DNA from: Darwinibacter acetoxidans_A
GTDB taxonomy: Bacteria; Bacillota; Limnochordia; Darwinibacteriales; Darwinibacteriaceae
Assembly: GCA_041936745.1 (NCBI GenBank)
Contig: JBHGWS010000026.1
Coordinates: 1 to 19,118, forward strand
DNA length: 19,118 nucleotides
Direction of reading: 5' to 3'
Shown here: positions 7,731 through 15,094 of the stretch, in pieces
Numbering within the stretch: the first letter of the stretch is position 1
How the letters are laid out: the number at the start of each line of letters is the position of its first letter
Notes under the pieces: model-generated
Databases searched by the model: none
Seen by the model: only the letters and a program-made list of their open reading frames with translations
What the model was told of the DNA's origin: nothing
Position numbers and translations under genes: made by a program

Positions 7731-7759
7731 ATTGTATAAAGTATATCACTAAAAGTCAA
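7731..7759 (-). promoter_or_regulatory. Sigma-A promoter of the peptide-uptake operon
   Basis: The -35 element TTGACT (7754-7759) and -10 element TACAAT (7731-7736) are separated by exactly 17 nt on the minus strand. Each matches the vegetative consensus at five of six positions. The upstream flank is A/T-rich. An 85-codon reading frame in this area starts inside the -35 box and is judged spurious. Confidence 0.85.
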
Positions 7760-7824
7760 GCCATAAAGCTGAAATACAATTATTCCCTTCCATTTTCGTT
7801 CGTATTTGCAAATACTTTTTTACA

Positions 7825-7851
7825 ATAAAAAACACCGCTTAAAAAAGCGGT
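7825..7851 (-). terminator. Intrinsic terminator of the arginase-amidase operon
   Basis: A seven-base-pair stem (ACCGCTT at 7834-7840 with its complement at 7845-7851) has a four-base loop. In minus orientation it is followed by GTTTTTTATT. It lies 18 nt after the zinc-ribbon gene stop and just before the promoter region of the peptide operon, so it separates the two units. Confidence 0.85.
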
Positions 7852-7868
7852 AATTTATATCTAAAGAT

Positions 7869-8162
7869 TTAATCCACTTCTCTAGTATTAAAAGCGGCCC
7901 TGATCATGCGGTAGGCCTCTTTCTTACGGCGCTTCAAGGTAGTCCGGACAGCCAGCTGCGCTTGGCAGTCAGGGCAAAAAAGGGCGGCAGGTTCTTTTGA
8001 TAGATCCACGGAACTTTTAACTATCCTGTCCACATACATGCGTAAAAGCCCACCCCTGCCCACCTTTTGGTAGAGAGCCACTTCGCTCTTGCAGTGGCCG
8101 CAGGACACCAATAAAAGACGGCTGCCTCTGATGCGCCTGTAATCAGGATTTTTATAAATCAA
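7869..8162 (-). CDS. Small zinc-ribbon-like protein of unknown function
   Basis: This 97-residue basic protein has two CxxC pairs, C21-G-H-C24 and C63-P-D-C66, separated by about 40 residues; that is the pattern of a zinc ribbon. Between them lies a segment GRGGLLRMYVDRI, and the C-terminus is rich in Lys and Arg (KRRKKEAYRMIRAAF). The start is TTG at 8162, overlapping the amidase TGA as TTGA, with GGAGGGG five nt upstream, so translation is coupled to the amidase. No signal peptide or membrane helix is present. It resembles small conserved Bacillota proteins of unknown role. A nucleic-acid-binding or protein-adaptor function is possible, but nothing here proves it. Confidence 0.75.
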   Translation of the reverse strand: MIYKNPDYRRIRGSRLLLVSCGHCKSEVALYQKVGRGGLLRMYVDRIVKSSVDLSKEPAALFCPDCQAQLAVRTTLKRRKKEAYRMIRAAFNTREVD

Positions 8163-9415
8163 ACAATCCCCTCCGCAATCTGCCGGTCCTTCCCGCTTAA
8201 CTGAATGACCGCCTGCAGCATGACCTCAATGCCTTTTTTTAAATCCTCGTAATCAGTCCATTCCCCCGGCTGGTGGCTGAGGCCTCCTTTGCTGGGCACG
8301 AAAATCAGCCCCGCCGGTGCCAGCCTGTTCATGATCATGGCATCGTGCGCGGCCCCGCTTGCCATCTTCAAATAACTGTAACCTAGTTTTCCGCTTATTT
8401 CCGCCGCCAGGTTAACTATGCCCGGTGCCATAGTAACAGGCATAACTGACATAGTTTTTGTTAAATCTACGGCAACACCGCTGCGGCGGCTGATTACGGC
8501 GGCTCTTTCCCGCAGTAAGGCAGCTGCTTTTCTAAGGTCCGCTTCTGCCATCGCCCGGATGTCGATGGAAAGCTCAACTTGCTGCGGGATAACGTTGGCC
8601 GCATTGGGCTTAAGGCTTAATTCGCCCACAGTTGCCACAGTACCCCGGCCGATTTCTTCCGCAATTTTACCCACCTCTAAAATCAATTCGGCTGCTGCCC
8701 GCAGCGCATCCCGCCGCTTTTCCATGGGGGTGGTCCCCGCATGCCCGGAGGCGCCTTCCAAAACGGCCTCATATTTTTCCAGGCCGACGATAACTTCGAC
8801 CAGGCCTAAATCTATCTTTCGATCGTCTAAAATAGGCCCTTGTTCGATATGCAGCTCGAGAAAAGCTTTTAGGGAGCCGGGCTGCCTTTTCGCTTTTTCC
8901 AAAGCGGGCATAATGCCAAAGTCAAGCATAGCATCCTGTACGGAAACCCCGTTTTTGTCTTTTACCGAAACCAAATCTTCGGAAGACAGCAAGCCTGCCA
9001 TAGCTTGGGAATTAGCCAGCCCCCGGCCGAATCTTACCCCTTCTTCATCGTTCATTGCCGTCATTTCCAAGGGAAAATGGTTTTGGAAACCGCTTTCCTC
9101 AAGCACCCTCATGATCTCCAAGGCCGCCACCACCCCCGCGGCACCGTCAAAGGCACCGCCGCAAATAACAGAATCGTAGTGGGAGCCGATCATTACGCAG
9201 GGCTCCGGCACAGAACCTTCCCGCCGCCCAAAAATCGTGCCATAGCCGTCTTCCCAAACAGCAAGGCCGATCTTTTTCATTTCCTTTTTTAAATACTCCC
9301 TGGCCGCTCTGTCTTCTTTCGTAAACGGCAGCCTGGTTACGCCAAAGCCCGGGGTGGCTGTAAAGCCGGCCAACTCTTCCAAATCTTTGCTGACCCGCTT
9401 TAGGTTAATTTGCAC
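8159..9415 (-). CDS. M20-family N-carbamoyl-L-amino acid hydrolase / allantoate-type amidase
   Basis: This 418-residue cytoplasmic metal-dependent hydrolase belongs to the hydantoinase/carbamoylase amidase family, which hydrolyses ureido groups to the amine plus CO2 and ammonia. The two-metal centre is visible: His79 in GSHYDS, Asp90 in GAFDG, Glu124-Glu125 in NDEEG, His189 in LELHIEQG and His381 in GGLSHQPGEW. The dimerisation domain carries SGHAGTTPM with His225, used for substrate binding in the family. Start GTG at 9415 has GGGAGGG 10 nt upstream and overlaps the arginase end by 11 nt. Members include carbamoylases, beta-ureidopropionase-like enzymes and allantoate amidohydrolases, and sequence inspection alone does not separate them. 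The arginase neighbour points to nitrogen salvage. Confidence 0.9.
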   Translation of the reverse strand: MQINLKRVSKDLEELAGFTATPGFGVTRLPFTKEDRAAREYLKKEMKKIGLAVWEDGYGTIFGRREGSVPEPCVMIGSHYDSVICGGAFDGAAGVVAALEIMRVLEESGFQNHFPLEMTAMNDEEGVRFGRGLANSQAMAGLLSSEDLVSVKDKNGVSVQDAMLDFGIMPALEKAKRQPGSLKAFLELHIEQGPILDDRKIDLGLVEVIVGLEKYEAVLEGASGHAGTTPMEKRRDALRAAAELILEVGKIAEEIGRGTVATVGELSLKPNAANVIPQQVELSIDIRAMAEADLRKAAALLRERAAVISRRSGVAVDLTKTMSVMPVTMAPGIVNLAAEISGKLGYSYLKMASGAAHDAMIMNRLAPAGLIFVPSKGGLSHQPGEWTDYEDLKKGIEVMLQAVIQLSGKDRQIAEGIV

Positions 9416-10352
9416 GTCGATTTTCCCTCCCTTTCGGCCTATTTTGCAGTAGTAAAGAAGCTAAAGTGATTGCTTTGAGCACCGTTTTATTGCGTTTATC
9501 CAACTTTGGATTTAACTCCACTATCTCCGCGGAAGTTAAAAGGCCGGCCTCGTTTAATATTTCCATGGCGGTTTTAGTCTCGGCGGGTAAAATCCCGCCG
9601 GGTACGGGTGTACCAACTCCGGGAGCCGCTTTGGGATCAACAGCATCTAAATCCAAGCTTAAGTGGATACCGTCACAGCGGCCTAAATGGCTGATCGTGC
9701 GCCGCATGACTTCCCGCATGCCGAGGCTCCGCACATCTGCCGCCGAAAACAATTTAATGCCCTTGCGCTCGATCAGGGCCGCCTCGCCGCCATCTATGGC
9801 GCGGGCACCGATGATCACCACGTTTTCCGGCTTAATCTTCTGCCTCATGCCGCCGATTTCCACTAAGCGGGGATGCCCAATACCTAAACTAACCGCCAAA
9901 GACATACCGTGAATGTTGCCGGAAGGGCTGGTCTCAGGAGAGTTCAGATCCGGGTGGGCATCAAACCAAATTACCCCCAGATTTTTGAAATAAGGGGCGA
10001 TGGCGGCAATGGAGCCGATGCTGATGGAATGATCGCCGCCTAAAATCAAAGGCAGGCTGTTTTGCCGTCCCATTATTTTGTCTAAAAAACGATATAATAT
10101 TTCACTCAGTGCCGCGACGGCAGCTAAGTTCCTTAAATTCAACCGGCACCCGCCAGAAACCTTCTCAGCGGGCCCGTTTAAACCCAAATCCCCACAGTCC
10201 TTAACCGCCAGGCCCAAACCGCGCAGCTGTTCGATCAACCCCGCCTGCCTTAAAGCTTGCGGCGCCAAACCTACCCCGCAGTGGGATTGGCCGAAAAAGC
10301 TGGGCACCCCAACCACGGAAATATTTCGAGCAGAATTGTTACTTATCACCAA
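9405..10352 (-). CDS. rocF: Arginase (ureohydrolase family)
   Basis: This 315-residue manganese enzyme would hydrolyse L-arginine to L-ornithine and urea in the cytoplasm. All ureohydrolase metal and substrate motifs are present: GGDHS with His108, WFDAHPDLN with Asp131, His133 and Asp135, SGNIHGM with His148, SLDLDAVDP with Asp234 and Asp236, and Glu279 in SAEIVELNP. The APGVGTPVPGG segment after SLDLDAVDP is typical of arginases of the RocF type rather than agmatinases. The start is TTG at 10352 (GTG at 10349 is equally possible), with AAAGGG upstream and no nearby ATG. It is the first gene of a three-gene operon and overlaps the amidase start. No clear promoter is seen in the 110 nt upstream. 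No ornithine aminotransferase lies nearby. Confidence 0.9.
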   Translation of the reverse strand: MVISNNSARNISVVGVPSFFGQSHCGVGLAPQALRQAGLIEQLRGLGLAVKDCGDLGLNGPAEKVSGGCRLNLRNLAAVAALSEILYRFLDKIMGRQNSLPLILGGDHSISIGSIAAIAPYFKNLGVIWFDAHPDLNSPETSPSGNIHGMSLAVSLGIGHPRLVEIGGMRQKIKPENVVIIGARAIDGGEAALIERKGIKLFSAADVRSLGMREVMRRTISHLGRCDGIHLSLDLDAVDPKAAPGVGTPVPGGILPAETKTAMEILNEAGLLTSAEIVELNPKLDKRNKTVLKAITLASLLLQNRPKGRENRRAN

Positions 10353-10463
10353 ACCCTGTCCCTTTCTTTACAGCATAGACTGCTTAGATAATTGCCGCTC
10401 CCGCTGCTTCTTTTAATTCCAGCTTTCCCGGGGATAATCCTTCTTTTTGCACCTTCGGGCAGC

Positions 10464-10489
10464 AAAAAGGGGCGGCCGGGGCCGCCCCT
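10464..10489 (-). terminator. Intrinsic terminator of the WD40 lipoprotein gene
   Basis: A very strong nine-pair GC-rich stem (10468-10476 with 10481-10489, loop CGGG) is followed on the minus strand by TTTTTGC. It lies 15 nt after the WD40 gene stop and about 110 nt before the arginase start, so arginase is expected to have its own promoter in that gap. Confidence 0.88.
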
Positions 10490-10504
10490 CCAGAAATTAG
10501 GCAT

Positions 10505-12658
10505 TTATGGCGCCCGCCAGATGATGATGTTATTATAAGCACCGCTTGCCAGGGCATCACCCGCAGGTGACCAGGCCAGGGCCTCTAAGCCGCCGCCGAA
10601 ACCGGAAAAGAGGCGGAGTTCCCTGCCCGAAAAAACGTCCCAAAGCCGCAGGGTGCCATCAGAGCTGCCGCTGGCTAAATAGCGGCTGTCAGGCGAAAAA
10701 CGCACTACGGTGACCAAATCGGTGTGGCCGGCCAGCTTAGTTAGTTCCCGCCCCTTTTCTATATCCCAGATGCGGATCGTTTCGTCCGCGGAAGCACTGG
10801 CTAGGTATTTGCCGTCATAAGACCAAGCCAAATCCCGAATCCAACCAGTATGCCCTTTTAGTACCATGACTTCTTTCGCCGGTCGCGGCGAGTAAATGTG
10901 AATATCATTCCCGTCACCGCCCCAAGCCAAAAGGCTCCCCGCAGGCGACCAGGCAACACTGCGGATCCAGCCCGTTTGGTTTTTGATCTGTTCTAACTGC
11001 TTGCCCGCAGCCGCATCCCAAATCCCCACCGTCTCATCCCAGCTGGCACTGGCCAGATACCTGCCGTCAGGCGACCAGCTGAGAGAAAGAACCCAATCTT
11101 CATGGCTTACGTTTCTTAAGCCGACAGCGAATTCAAATCCTTCCGCGTGGAAGAAAGGTTTTTTGAAGCGGTCCGTGAAGTGCGCCAAAGCCCGCTCGCC
11201 GTCTTTATCCCACAGATAGATATTTCGATCCTGCCCGCCGCTGGCTAAATAGTTTCCCTGCGGCGACCAAGTGATAGTTTCTATCGCCTCAACGTGGGCT
11301 CCCGTCAGTGTTTTTTCCTTTTGGTTTGCCGCCATATCCCAAAATTTAATCACCCGATCGGCGCTGCCGGAGGCCAAAAGCCTGCCGTCAGGTGACCAGC
11401 TGAGACTTTTAACCAAGGTTTTGTGGCCCGTTACGGTCAACATTCTTTCCAGGGGTTCAATGCGCCAAATGCCGATTTCCCGGTTATTGCCCCCCAGAGC
11501 AAAGCGCCTGCCGTCGAATGACCAAGCTGCCGCCAAAATGTTGTCCTGAGCTAAAATTTTCTCTGCCTCTTCTCGCCGCTCCCAATCCCAAAGGCGCACC
11601 GTCCGATCTTGGCTGGCGCTGAGCAGAATTTTACCGTCAGACGACCAACTGAGATTATTTATCTCACCTTGATGGCCGGCTAAATCTACTGCCTCGGAAG
11701 CAGAGAATACGTCCGCAACGGATATGCCGCCCTTCCTGTCTCCGCAGGCCAAAAGAAGATCCTGCGGCGCCCAGGCCAGCGCCGTCACCCCGCTTTCTGC
11801 TTCCCAGCTTTTAACTTTTTGCAAGTCCGCCAGATCCCAGATGCTGACAAAAGCCCCATTGGTTCCACTGGCCAGAAACCTGCCATCGCCGGAAAAAGAC
11901 AGCGTCAGCACCCAGCCATTATGCTGCAAAGCGTGGGTTTCCACTCCCGCCGCCACGTCCCAAAGGCGCACGGTCCCGTCCCAACTGGAACTGGCCAAGC
12001 TTTTGCCATCAGGCGACCAGGCCAGATCCGTAACCCAATCGGTATGGCCGGAAAAATAGTGCACCATCTCTGCGGCGCGCCAATCCCAAATCGCAATGCT
12101 GCCGTCTTTGGCGCCACTCGCCAGTAAACTGCCTTCCGGCGAAAGGGCCAATGACTTAATGGCACTGCTTTGGCCCAGGAGTGAATTTACCATTTGGCCG
12201 TCTGCCGCAGCCGTAATCCCGATCGTCCAATCATCGCTGGCACTTAAAATATAGCGATCGTCAACTGACCACACTACGGCGCTCACTCTTTGGGTGTGTG
12301 CCCGTAGAATTGCTGCGGCCCGCCACTTGGAAAAATCGCTTTCCGGCTCCGCCTCAGCTGTAAACTGGAGCCGGCCCGCCCCCCTTATTTCACTCTGCGC
12401 CGGCCTAAAGCTGTAGCCAATTTTTCGGGGGATGACAGTGAAATCTCCTTGGGCTTCAACTCCCCAATAGCCGTCCTTGTCCGTCTCCAAAGTATAATAC
12501 TCGCCGGCCCCGATAACTAAAACACTGACCCCTTCTAAACCCGCTTGCGTACTTTCCAAAACTATTCTGCCCGCGATAATGTTTTCCGCATCCTTCTCGC
12601 AGCCCGCGGTAAACAGCATTAAAAACAAGCTGAGGATCAGGGCAGTCGTTCTTTTCAT
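10505..12658 (-). CDS. Lipoprotein with 14 WD40 repeats (double seven-bladed propeller)
   Basis: This 717-residue exported protein has a lipoprotein-type signal, MKRTTALILSLFLMLFTAGC, with Cys20 as the predicted lipidated residue. A small carboxypeptidase-regulatory-like beta domain follows (about 25-95: IAGRIVLESTQAGLEGVSVL and DKDGYW). Fourteen WD40 repeats fill the rest, many with clear GH...WSPDG...LASAS.D...IWD spacing, which is exactly enough for two seven-bladed propellers. Blade 9 has an insertion of about 20 residues, and blades 1, 5, 7 and 14 are degenerate. ATG 12658 is chosen because GGGAGG lies 9 nt upstream and the signal peptide then starts the protein; an upstream in-frame TTG lacks a ribosome site. 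WD40 proteins are scaffolds for protein binding, and the ligand is unknown. The gene appears monocistronic. Confidence 0.92.
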   Translation of the reverse strand: MKRTTALILSLFLMLFTAGCEKDAENIIAGRIVLESTQAGLEGVSVLVIGAGEYYTLETDKDGYWGVEAQGDFTVIPRKIGYSFRPAQSEIRGAGRLQFTAEAEPESDFSKWRAAAILRAHTQRVSAVVWSVDDRYILSASDDWTIGITAAADGQMVNSLLGQSSAIKSLALSPEGSLLASGAKDGSIAIWDWRAAEMVHYFSGHTDWVTDLAWSPDGKSLASSSWDGTVRLWDVAAGVETHALQHNGWVLTLSFSGDGRFLASGTNGAFVSIWDLADLQKVKSWEAESGVTALAWAPQDLLLACGDRKGGISVADVFSASEAVDLAGHQGEINNLSWSSDGKILLSASQDRTVRLWDWERREEAEKILAQDNILAAAWSFDGRRFALGGNNREIGIWRIEPLERMLTVTGHKTLVKSLSWSPDGRLLASGSADRVIKFWDMAANQKEKTLTGAHVEAIETITWSPQGNYLASGGQDRNIYLWDKDGERALAHFTDRFKKPFFHAEGFEFAVGLRNVSHEDWVLSLSWSPDGRYLASASWDETVGIWDAAAGKQLEQIKNQTGWIRSVAWSPAGSLLAWGGDGNDIHIYSPRPAKEVMVLKGHTGWIRDLAWSYDGKYLASASADETIRIWDIEKGRELTKLAGHTDLVTVVRFSPDSRYLASGSSDGTLRLWDVFSGRELRLFSGFGGGLEALAWSPAGDALASGAYNNIIIWRAP

Positions 12659-12734
12659 GGCCAGCGCCTCCCATTTTTGTCTGCCGGAGTTATAATTCTC
12701 CAACTTGCCTGAATCCGGCATCAATGCATTATTT

Positions 12735-12740
12735 ATTATA
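12735..12740 (-). promoter_or_regulatory. Candidate -10 element for the WD40 lipoprotein gene
   Basis: A perfect TATAAT is present on the minus strand about 77 nt before the start codon, in an A/T-rich stretch. The -35 position is not convincing (GAGCCC at 17-nt spacing), so either an activator is needed or the true promoter is elsewhere. Confidence 0.4.
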
Positions 12741-12781
12741 CAATTCAAATTCTTGCCGGGCTCTGGAAATCCTCCTTAATG

Positions 12782-12810
12782 TTGCTAAAACTTTAACCCA
12801 ATCTTATGAT
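12782..12810 (+). promoter_or_regulatory. Possible plus-strand sigma-A promoter in an intergenic gap
   Basis: TTGCTA (12782-12787) and TATGAT (12805-12810) are separated by 17 nt. Downstream is a strong ribosome site (GAGGGGAGG at 12819-12828) and a seven-codon frame starting TTG at 12838 and stopping at 12861, just before the hisC terminators. There is no plus-strand gene to serve, so it may be chance or drive a small antisense RNA. Confidence 0.3.
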
Positions 12811-12859
12811 AAAGTTAGAGAGGGGAGGTTAAAATCCTTGCTGCGAAAAAAAGTTGGTT

Positions 12860-12892
12860 AAAAAGCCGCCGCCTATTTTAAAAGGCGGGGCT
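12860..12892 (-). terminator. Second (distal) intrinsic terminator after hisC
   Basis: In minus orientation, AGCC and CGCCT pair with AGGCG and GGCT around a small bulge and an A/T-rich loop, followed by TTTTTAACC. It immediately follows the first terminator, giving a tandem pair. Confidence 0.65.
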
Positions 12893-12917
12893 AAAAACCC
12901 CCGCCCAAGGGCAGGGG
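12893..12917 (-). terminator. First intrinsic terminator after hisC
   Basis: On the minus strand, CCCCTGCCC pairs with GGGCGGGGG around a very tight loop, with one G-T wobble, and is followed by TTTTTAGC. It begins 7 nt after the aminotransferase stop codon. Confidence 0.85.
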
Positions 12918-12923
12918 TCCGTC

Positions 12924-14003
12924 TCAACCGAGTACTTCTTCCAGTGCTTTGATAAACTCTTTGCTCTCCTCCAGCGTCCCGATACTGACCCGCAGCCAAG
13001 GGCCTTTAACGGGCCTGATGATGACGCCCTTTTTCAAAAGTTCTGCAAAAACCGATTCGCCGTCTTTTTTGGCATTGAACATGATGTGGTTTGCTTCCGT
13101 TTTGCCGTACTCCAACCCTAAACGATCCAGCTCTTGGTAGAGATAATGTTTGACTCGTTCATTGTTTTCCAGGACTTTTTCTAAAAACTCTTCATCATCT
13201 AAAGCCGCAATGGCGGCGGCCTGGGTGATCAGCGTTACGTTGAAGGGGTTCCTGATTTTATTGATCAGTGAAAGCAGCCTTTCATCGCCGATTGTAAAGC
13301 CGATTCTGAAACCTGCCAAGCCGTAAGCCTTCGACAGGGTTTTAAGAATCAGGAGGTTTTTATGTTTTTCTAAAAACTTCAAACTGTTTTTCGGATAAGT
13401 GGGAGCAGTGGCAAACTCTTGGTAAGCCTCATCGTACACTACCAAGGTTTCGGGAGGTATGAATTCTAACAGATCGGCGAATTCGTCCTCGCTGAAAAAA
13501 GAACCGGTGGGGTTGTTGGGGTTGCAGAGCCAAACCAACCTGGTATCGGGGGTAACTGCCTTTTTGAAAGCGGCCAAGTCATAGGCCAAATTATCCATGG
13601 GCACTATTTTCAAAGCGGCGCCCATCATCTGGGATGTTGAGAGATAGCGGGGAAAGGTAATTTCCGCCAGCACAACTTCACTGCCCTTGGAAATAAACGT
13701 CTTGGCGATTAAATCGATCATCTCGTCCGCACCGCAGGTGGGTAAAACCATTGCCGGCTTAACATTGTACTTCGCCGCCAGCTTCTCTTTTAATAATGTA
13801 GCGTTGCCATCGGGGTAAAAATTTGCCCCTGCCAAAGCGGCCAGTGCCGCCTCTTGGGCCCGTTGGGAAAAACCGAAGGGGTTTTCATTGGAAGCTAATT
13901 TAATAACCCGCTCCAGCCCTAATTCCCGCTGCACTTCTTCCACGGGTTTCCCCGGTACGTAGGCGGAAATTGCGTCTAATTCTTTTCTGTACCTTACTTT
14001 CAC
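12924..14003 (-). CDS. hisC: Histidinol-phosphate aminotransferase-like enzyme
   Basis: This 359-residue cytoplasmic PLP enzyme is a class I/II aminotransferase of the HisC branch. Visible motifs are KLASNENPFG at the substrate-binding N-terminus, YPDGN, CNPNNPTG (161-167), VVYDEAYQEF with Asp191 contacting the PLP nitrogen, and LKTLSKAYGLAGFRIG with Lys225 as the Schiff-base lysine. Length and motif order fit HisC, which makes histidinol phosphate from imidazole-acetol phosphate and glutamate. Members of this branch can also act on aromatic amino acids, and no other his gene is adjacent, so the pathway is not settled. The start is GTG at 14003 with GGGAGG 7 nt upstream. It appears to be a single-gene unit bounded by a weak promoter and tandem terminators. 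Confidence 0.85.
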   Translation of the reverse strand: MKVRYRKELDAISAYVPGKPVEEVQRELGLERVIKLASNENPFGFSQRAQEAALAALAGANFYPDGNATLLKEKLAAKYNVKPAMVLPTCGADEMIDLIAKTFISKGSEVVLAEITFPRYLSTSQMMGAALKIVPMDNLAYDLAAFKKAVTPDTRLVWLCNPNNPTGSFFSEDEFADLLEFIPPETLVVYDEAYQEFATAPTYPKNSLKFLEKHKNLLILKTLSKAYGLAGFRIGFTIGDERLLSLINKIRNPFNVTLITQAAAIAALDDEEFLEKVLENNERVKHYLYQELDRLGLEYGKTEANHIMFNAKKDGESVFAELLKKGVIIRPVKGPWLRVSIGTLEESKEFIKALEEVLG

Positions 14004-14038
14004 ACCTATTCCTCCCTTTGCCTTTTCATTTACCAGCT

Positions 14039-14066
14039 TTTATACAAACTTGCAAATAGTTCACAA
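14039..14066 (-). promoter_or_regulatory. Candidate promoter for hisC
   Basis: TTGTGA (14061-14066) and TATAAA (14039-14044) lie 16 nt apart on the minus strand, about 36 nt upstream of the GTG start. The match is moderate. The divergent spacer to the ECF gene (14067-14226) shows no clear second promoter. Confidence 0.45.
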
Positions 14067-14226
14067 AGTTCTTCTACTTCTTTTAAGGCAAATCCTGCTT
14101 CGCCGGCTTTCTCTTTAAAGGCAGCCGCCCCTGATTGGTGAAGGGCACGATTTTATTTTAATTAAAGCGTGAAATCGCGAACAGCTCTGCCCTAATTCAG
14201 ATAGAAGAGGGTAGGGGGAAAAAGAG

Positions 14227-14805
14227 GTGAGGCAGATTACTGATCAAGAAATTGTTGTCAAAGTGCTGGCTGGCGAAGACTACCATTTTCGGCACCTTGT
14301 CCGCCGCTATCAAAAACCCCTTGCCAGACTGATCTATTTTCACCTGCGGGATGCCAATGAAGTGGAAGATGTCACACAGGAGACATTTATCAGAGCTTAT
14401 CACTATCTCGCCACCTATAACCAAAAGCTGCCCTTAAAAAATTGGCTCTTCGCCATTGCGGTTAACCTGTGCCGCAGCTGGCGAAGAAAAAGAATTTTCA
14501 CCGTGCCTTTAAAGGCTGTTTTACCCCTGGCGGCAAAAGAGGATGTGGCGGAAGATGTGATGCAAAGTGAAGGCGCCCGGGAAATTAAAAGCCTCCTATT
14601 AAAATTACCGCCCAAAGAGTCCATTGTCCTCATCCTCCACTACATCAATTCTTTTACGATCAAGGAAACGGCTGAAATCCTGGGAATTCCCGCAGGCACT
14701 GTTAAGTCACGTTTAAACCGGGGGCTGCGGCGCCTGCGTAACACAGTTTTTAAAGAACAGCGAGAAAGGGGTTTCTATGAACAAAAAATTGATCGCTCAA
14801 ATTAA
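14227..14805 (+). CDS. ECF-family RNA polymerase sigma factor
   Basis: This 192-residue sigma-70 family protein contains only regions 2 and 4. Region 2 spans about 15-80, with LVRRYQKPLARLIYFHLRD, the core-binding and -10 recognition segment EVEDVTQETFIRAY, and NWLFAIAVNLCRSWRRKR. Region 4 spans about 118-175, with LPPKESIVLILHY and the helix-turn-helix TIKETAEILGIPAGTVKSRL that reads the -35 element. It redirects RNA polymerase to an envelope-stress-type regulon. The start is GTG at 14227 with AGGGGG about 9 nt upstream. The next gene overlaps it by 29 nt in the +1 frame, the usual layout for a sigma/anti-sigma pair. No convincing autoregulatory ECF promoter was found upstream. Confidence 0.92.
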   Translation: MRQITDQEIVVKVLAGEDYHFRHLVRRYQKPLARLIYFHLRDANEVEDVTQETFIRAYHYLATYNQKLPLKNWLFAIAVNLCRSWRRKRIFTVPLKAVLPLAAKEDVAEDVMQSEGAREIKSLLLKLPPKESIVLILHYINSFTIKETAEILGIPAGTVKSRLNRGLRRLRNTVFKEQRERGFYEQKIDRSN

Positions 14806-15094
14806 AAAGGGCAGAGAGCTCGAAATCCCGGTCGATGTAACGGACCGGGTGATGGGGAAAATTACGGCCGAGCAGAAAAAACCACGCCTGCTCACCCAAC
14901 TAATAGTAATGATCGGCTTAGTGCTGCTCGCCGCATTTTTGCGGCCCTCTTTTGCGCCCCCCAAAGACGATGAGCAAGAACCTATACCTTTAAAATTCAG
15001 CGTGCAGCATTTCCACACTTATTCACCTTACCCCAGCCCTCATCGCAAGCTTAATTTTTTAAATACAATGAAAGGCGGTTTTGAAATTCCATGA
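14777..15094 (+). CDS. Short single-pass membrane protein, candidate anti-sigma factor
   Basis: This 105-residue protein has a cytoplasmic N-terminal segment of about 37 residues (MNKKLIAQIKKGRELEIPVD, then VTDRVMGKI), one membrane helix at about 38-60 (LLTQLIVMIGLVLLAAFL) and an outward tail of about 45 residues rich in Pro, His and acidic residues. It overlaps the ECF gene by 29 nt, and its TGA overlaps the next ATG as ATGA, so all three proteins are translationally coupled. The position and topology are those of an RseA-type anti-sigma factor. The zinc anti-sigma motif (HxxxCxxC) is absent, there is no cysteine at all, and the cytoplasmic part is much shorter than usual. The anti-sigma role is therefore inferred from context, not from sequence. 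Confidence 0.65.
   Translation: MNKKLIAQIKKGRELEIPVDVTDRVMGKITAEQKKPRLLTQLIVMIGLVLLAAFLRPSFAPPKDDEQEPIPLKFSVQHFHTYSPYPSPHRKLNFLNTMKGGFEIP

Noticed and set aside
7502..7759. Minus-strand 85-codon frame in the peptide-operon leader
   Set aside because: It starts inside the -35 box of the clear promoter, crosses the terminator, has no ribosome site and no protein-like composition.
8418..9179. Long plus-strand frame of 253 codons
   Set aside because: It is a shadow of the amidase gene; serine- and alanine-rich with no recognisable domain, whereas the minus strand holds all M20 metal ligands.
14150..14226. ECF-type autoregulatory promoter upstream of the sigma gene
   Set aside because: A GCGAAC segment is present but no matching -10 element at 16-17 nt was found, so the claim is not supported.
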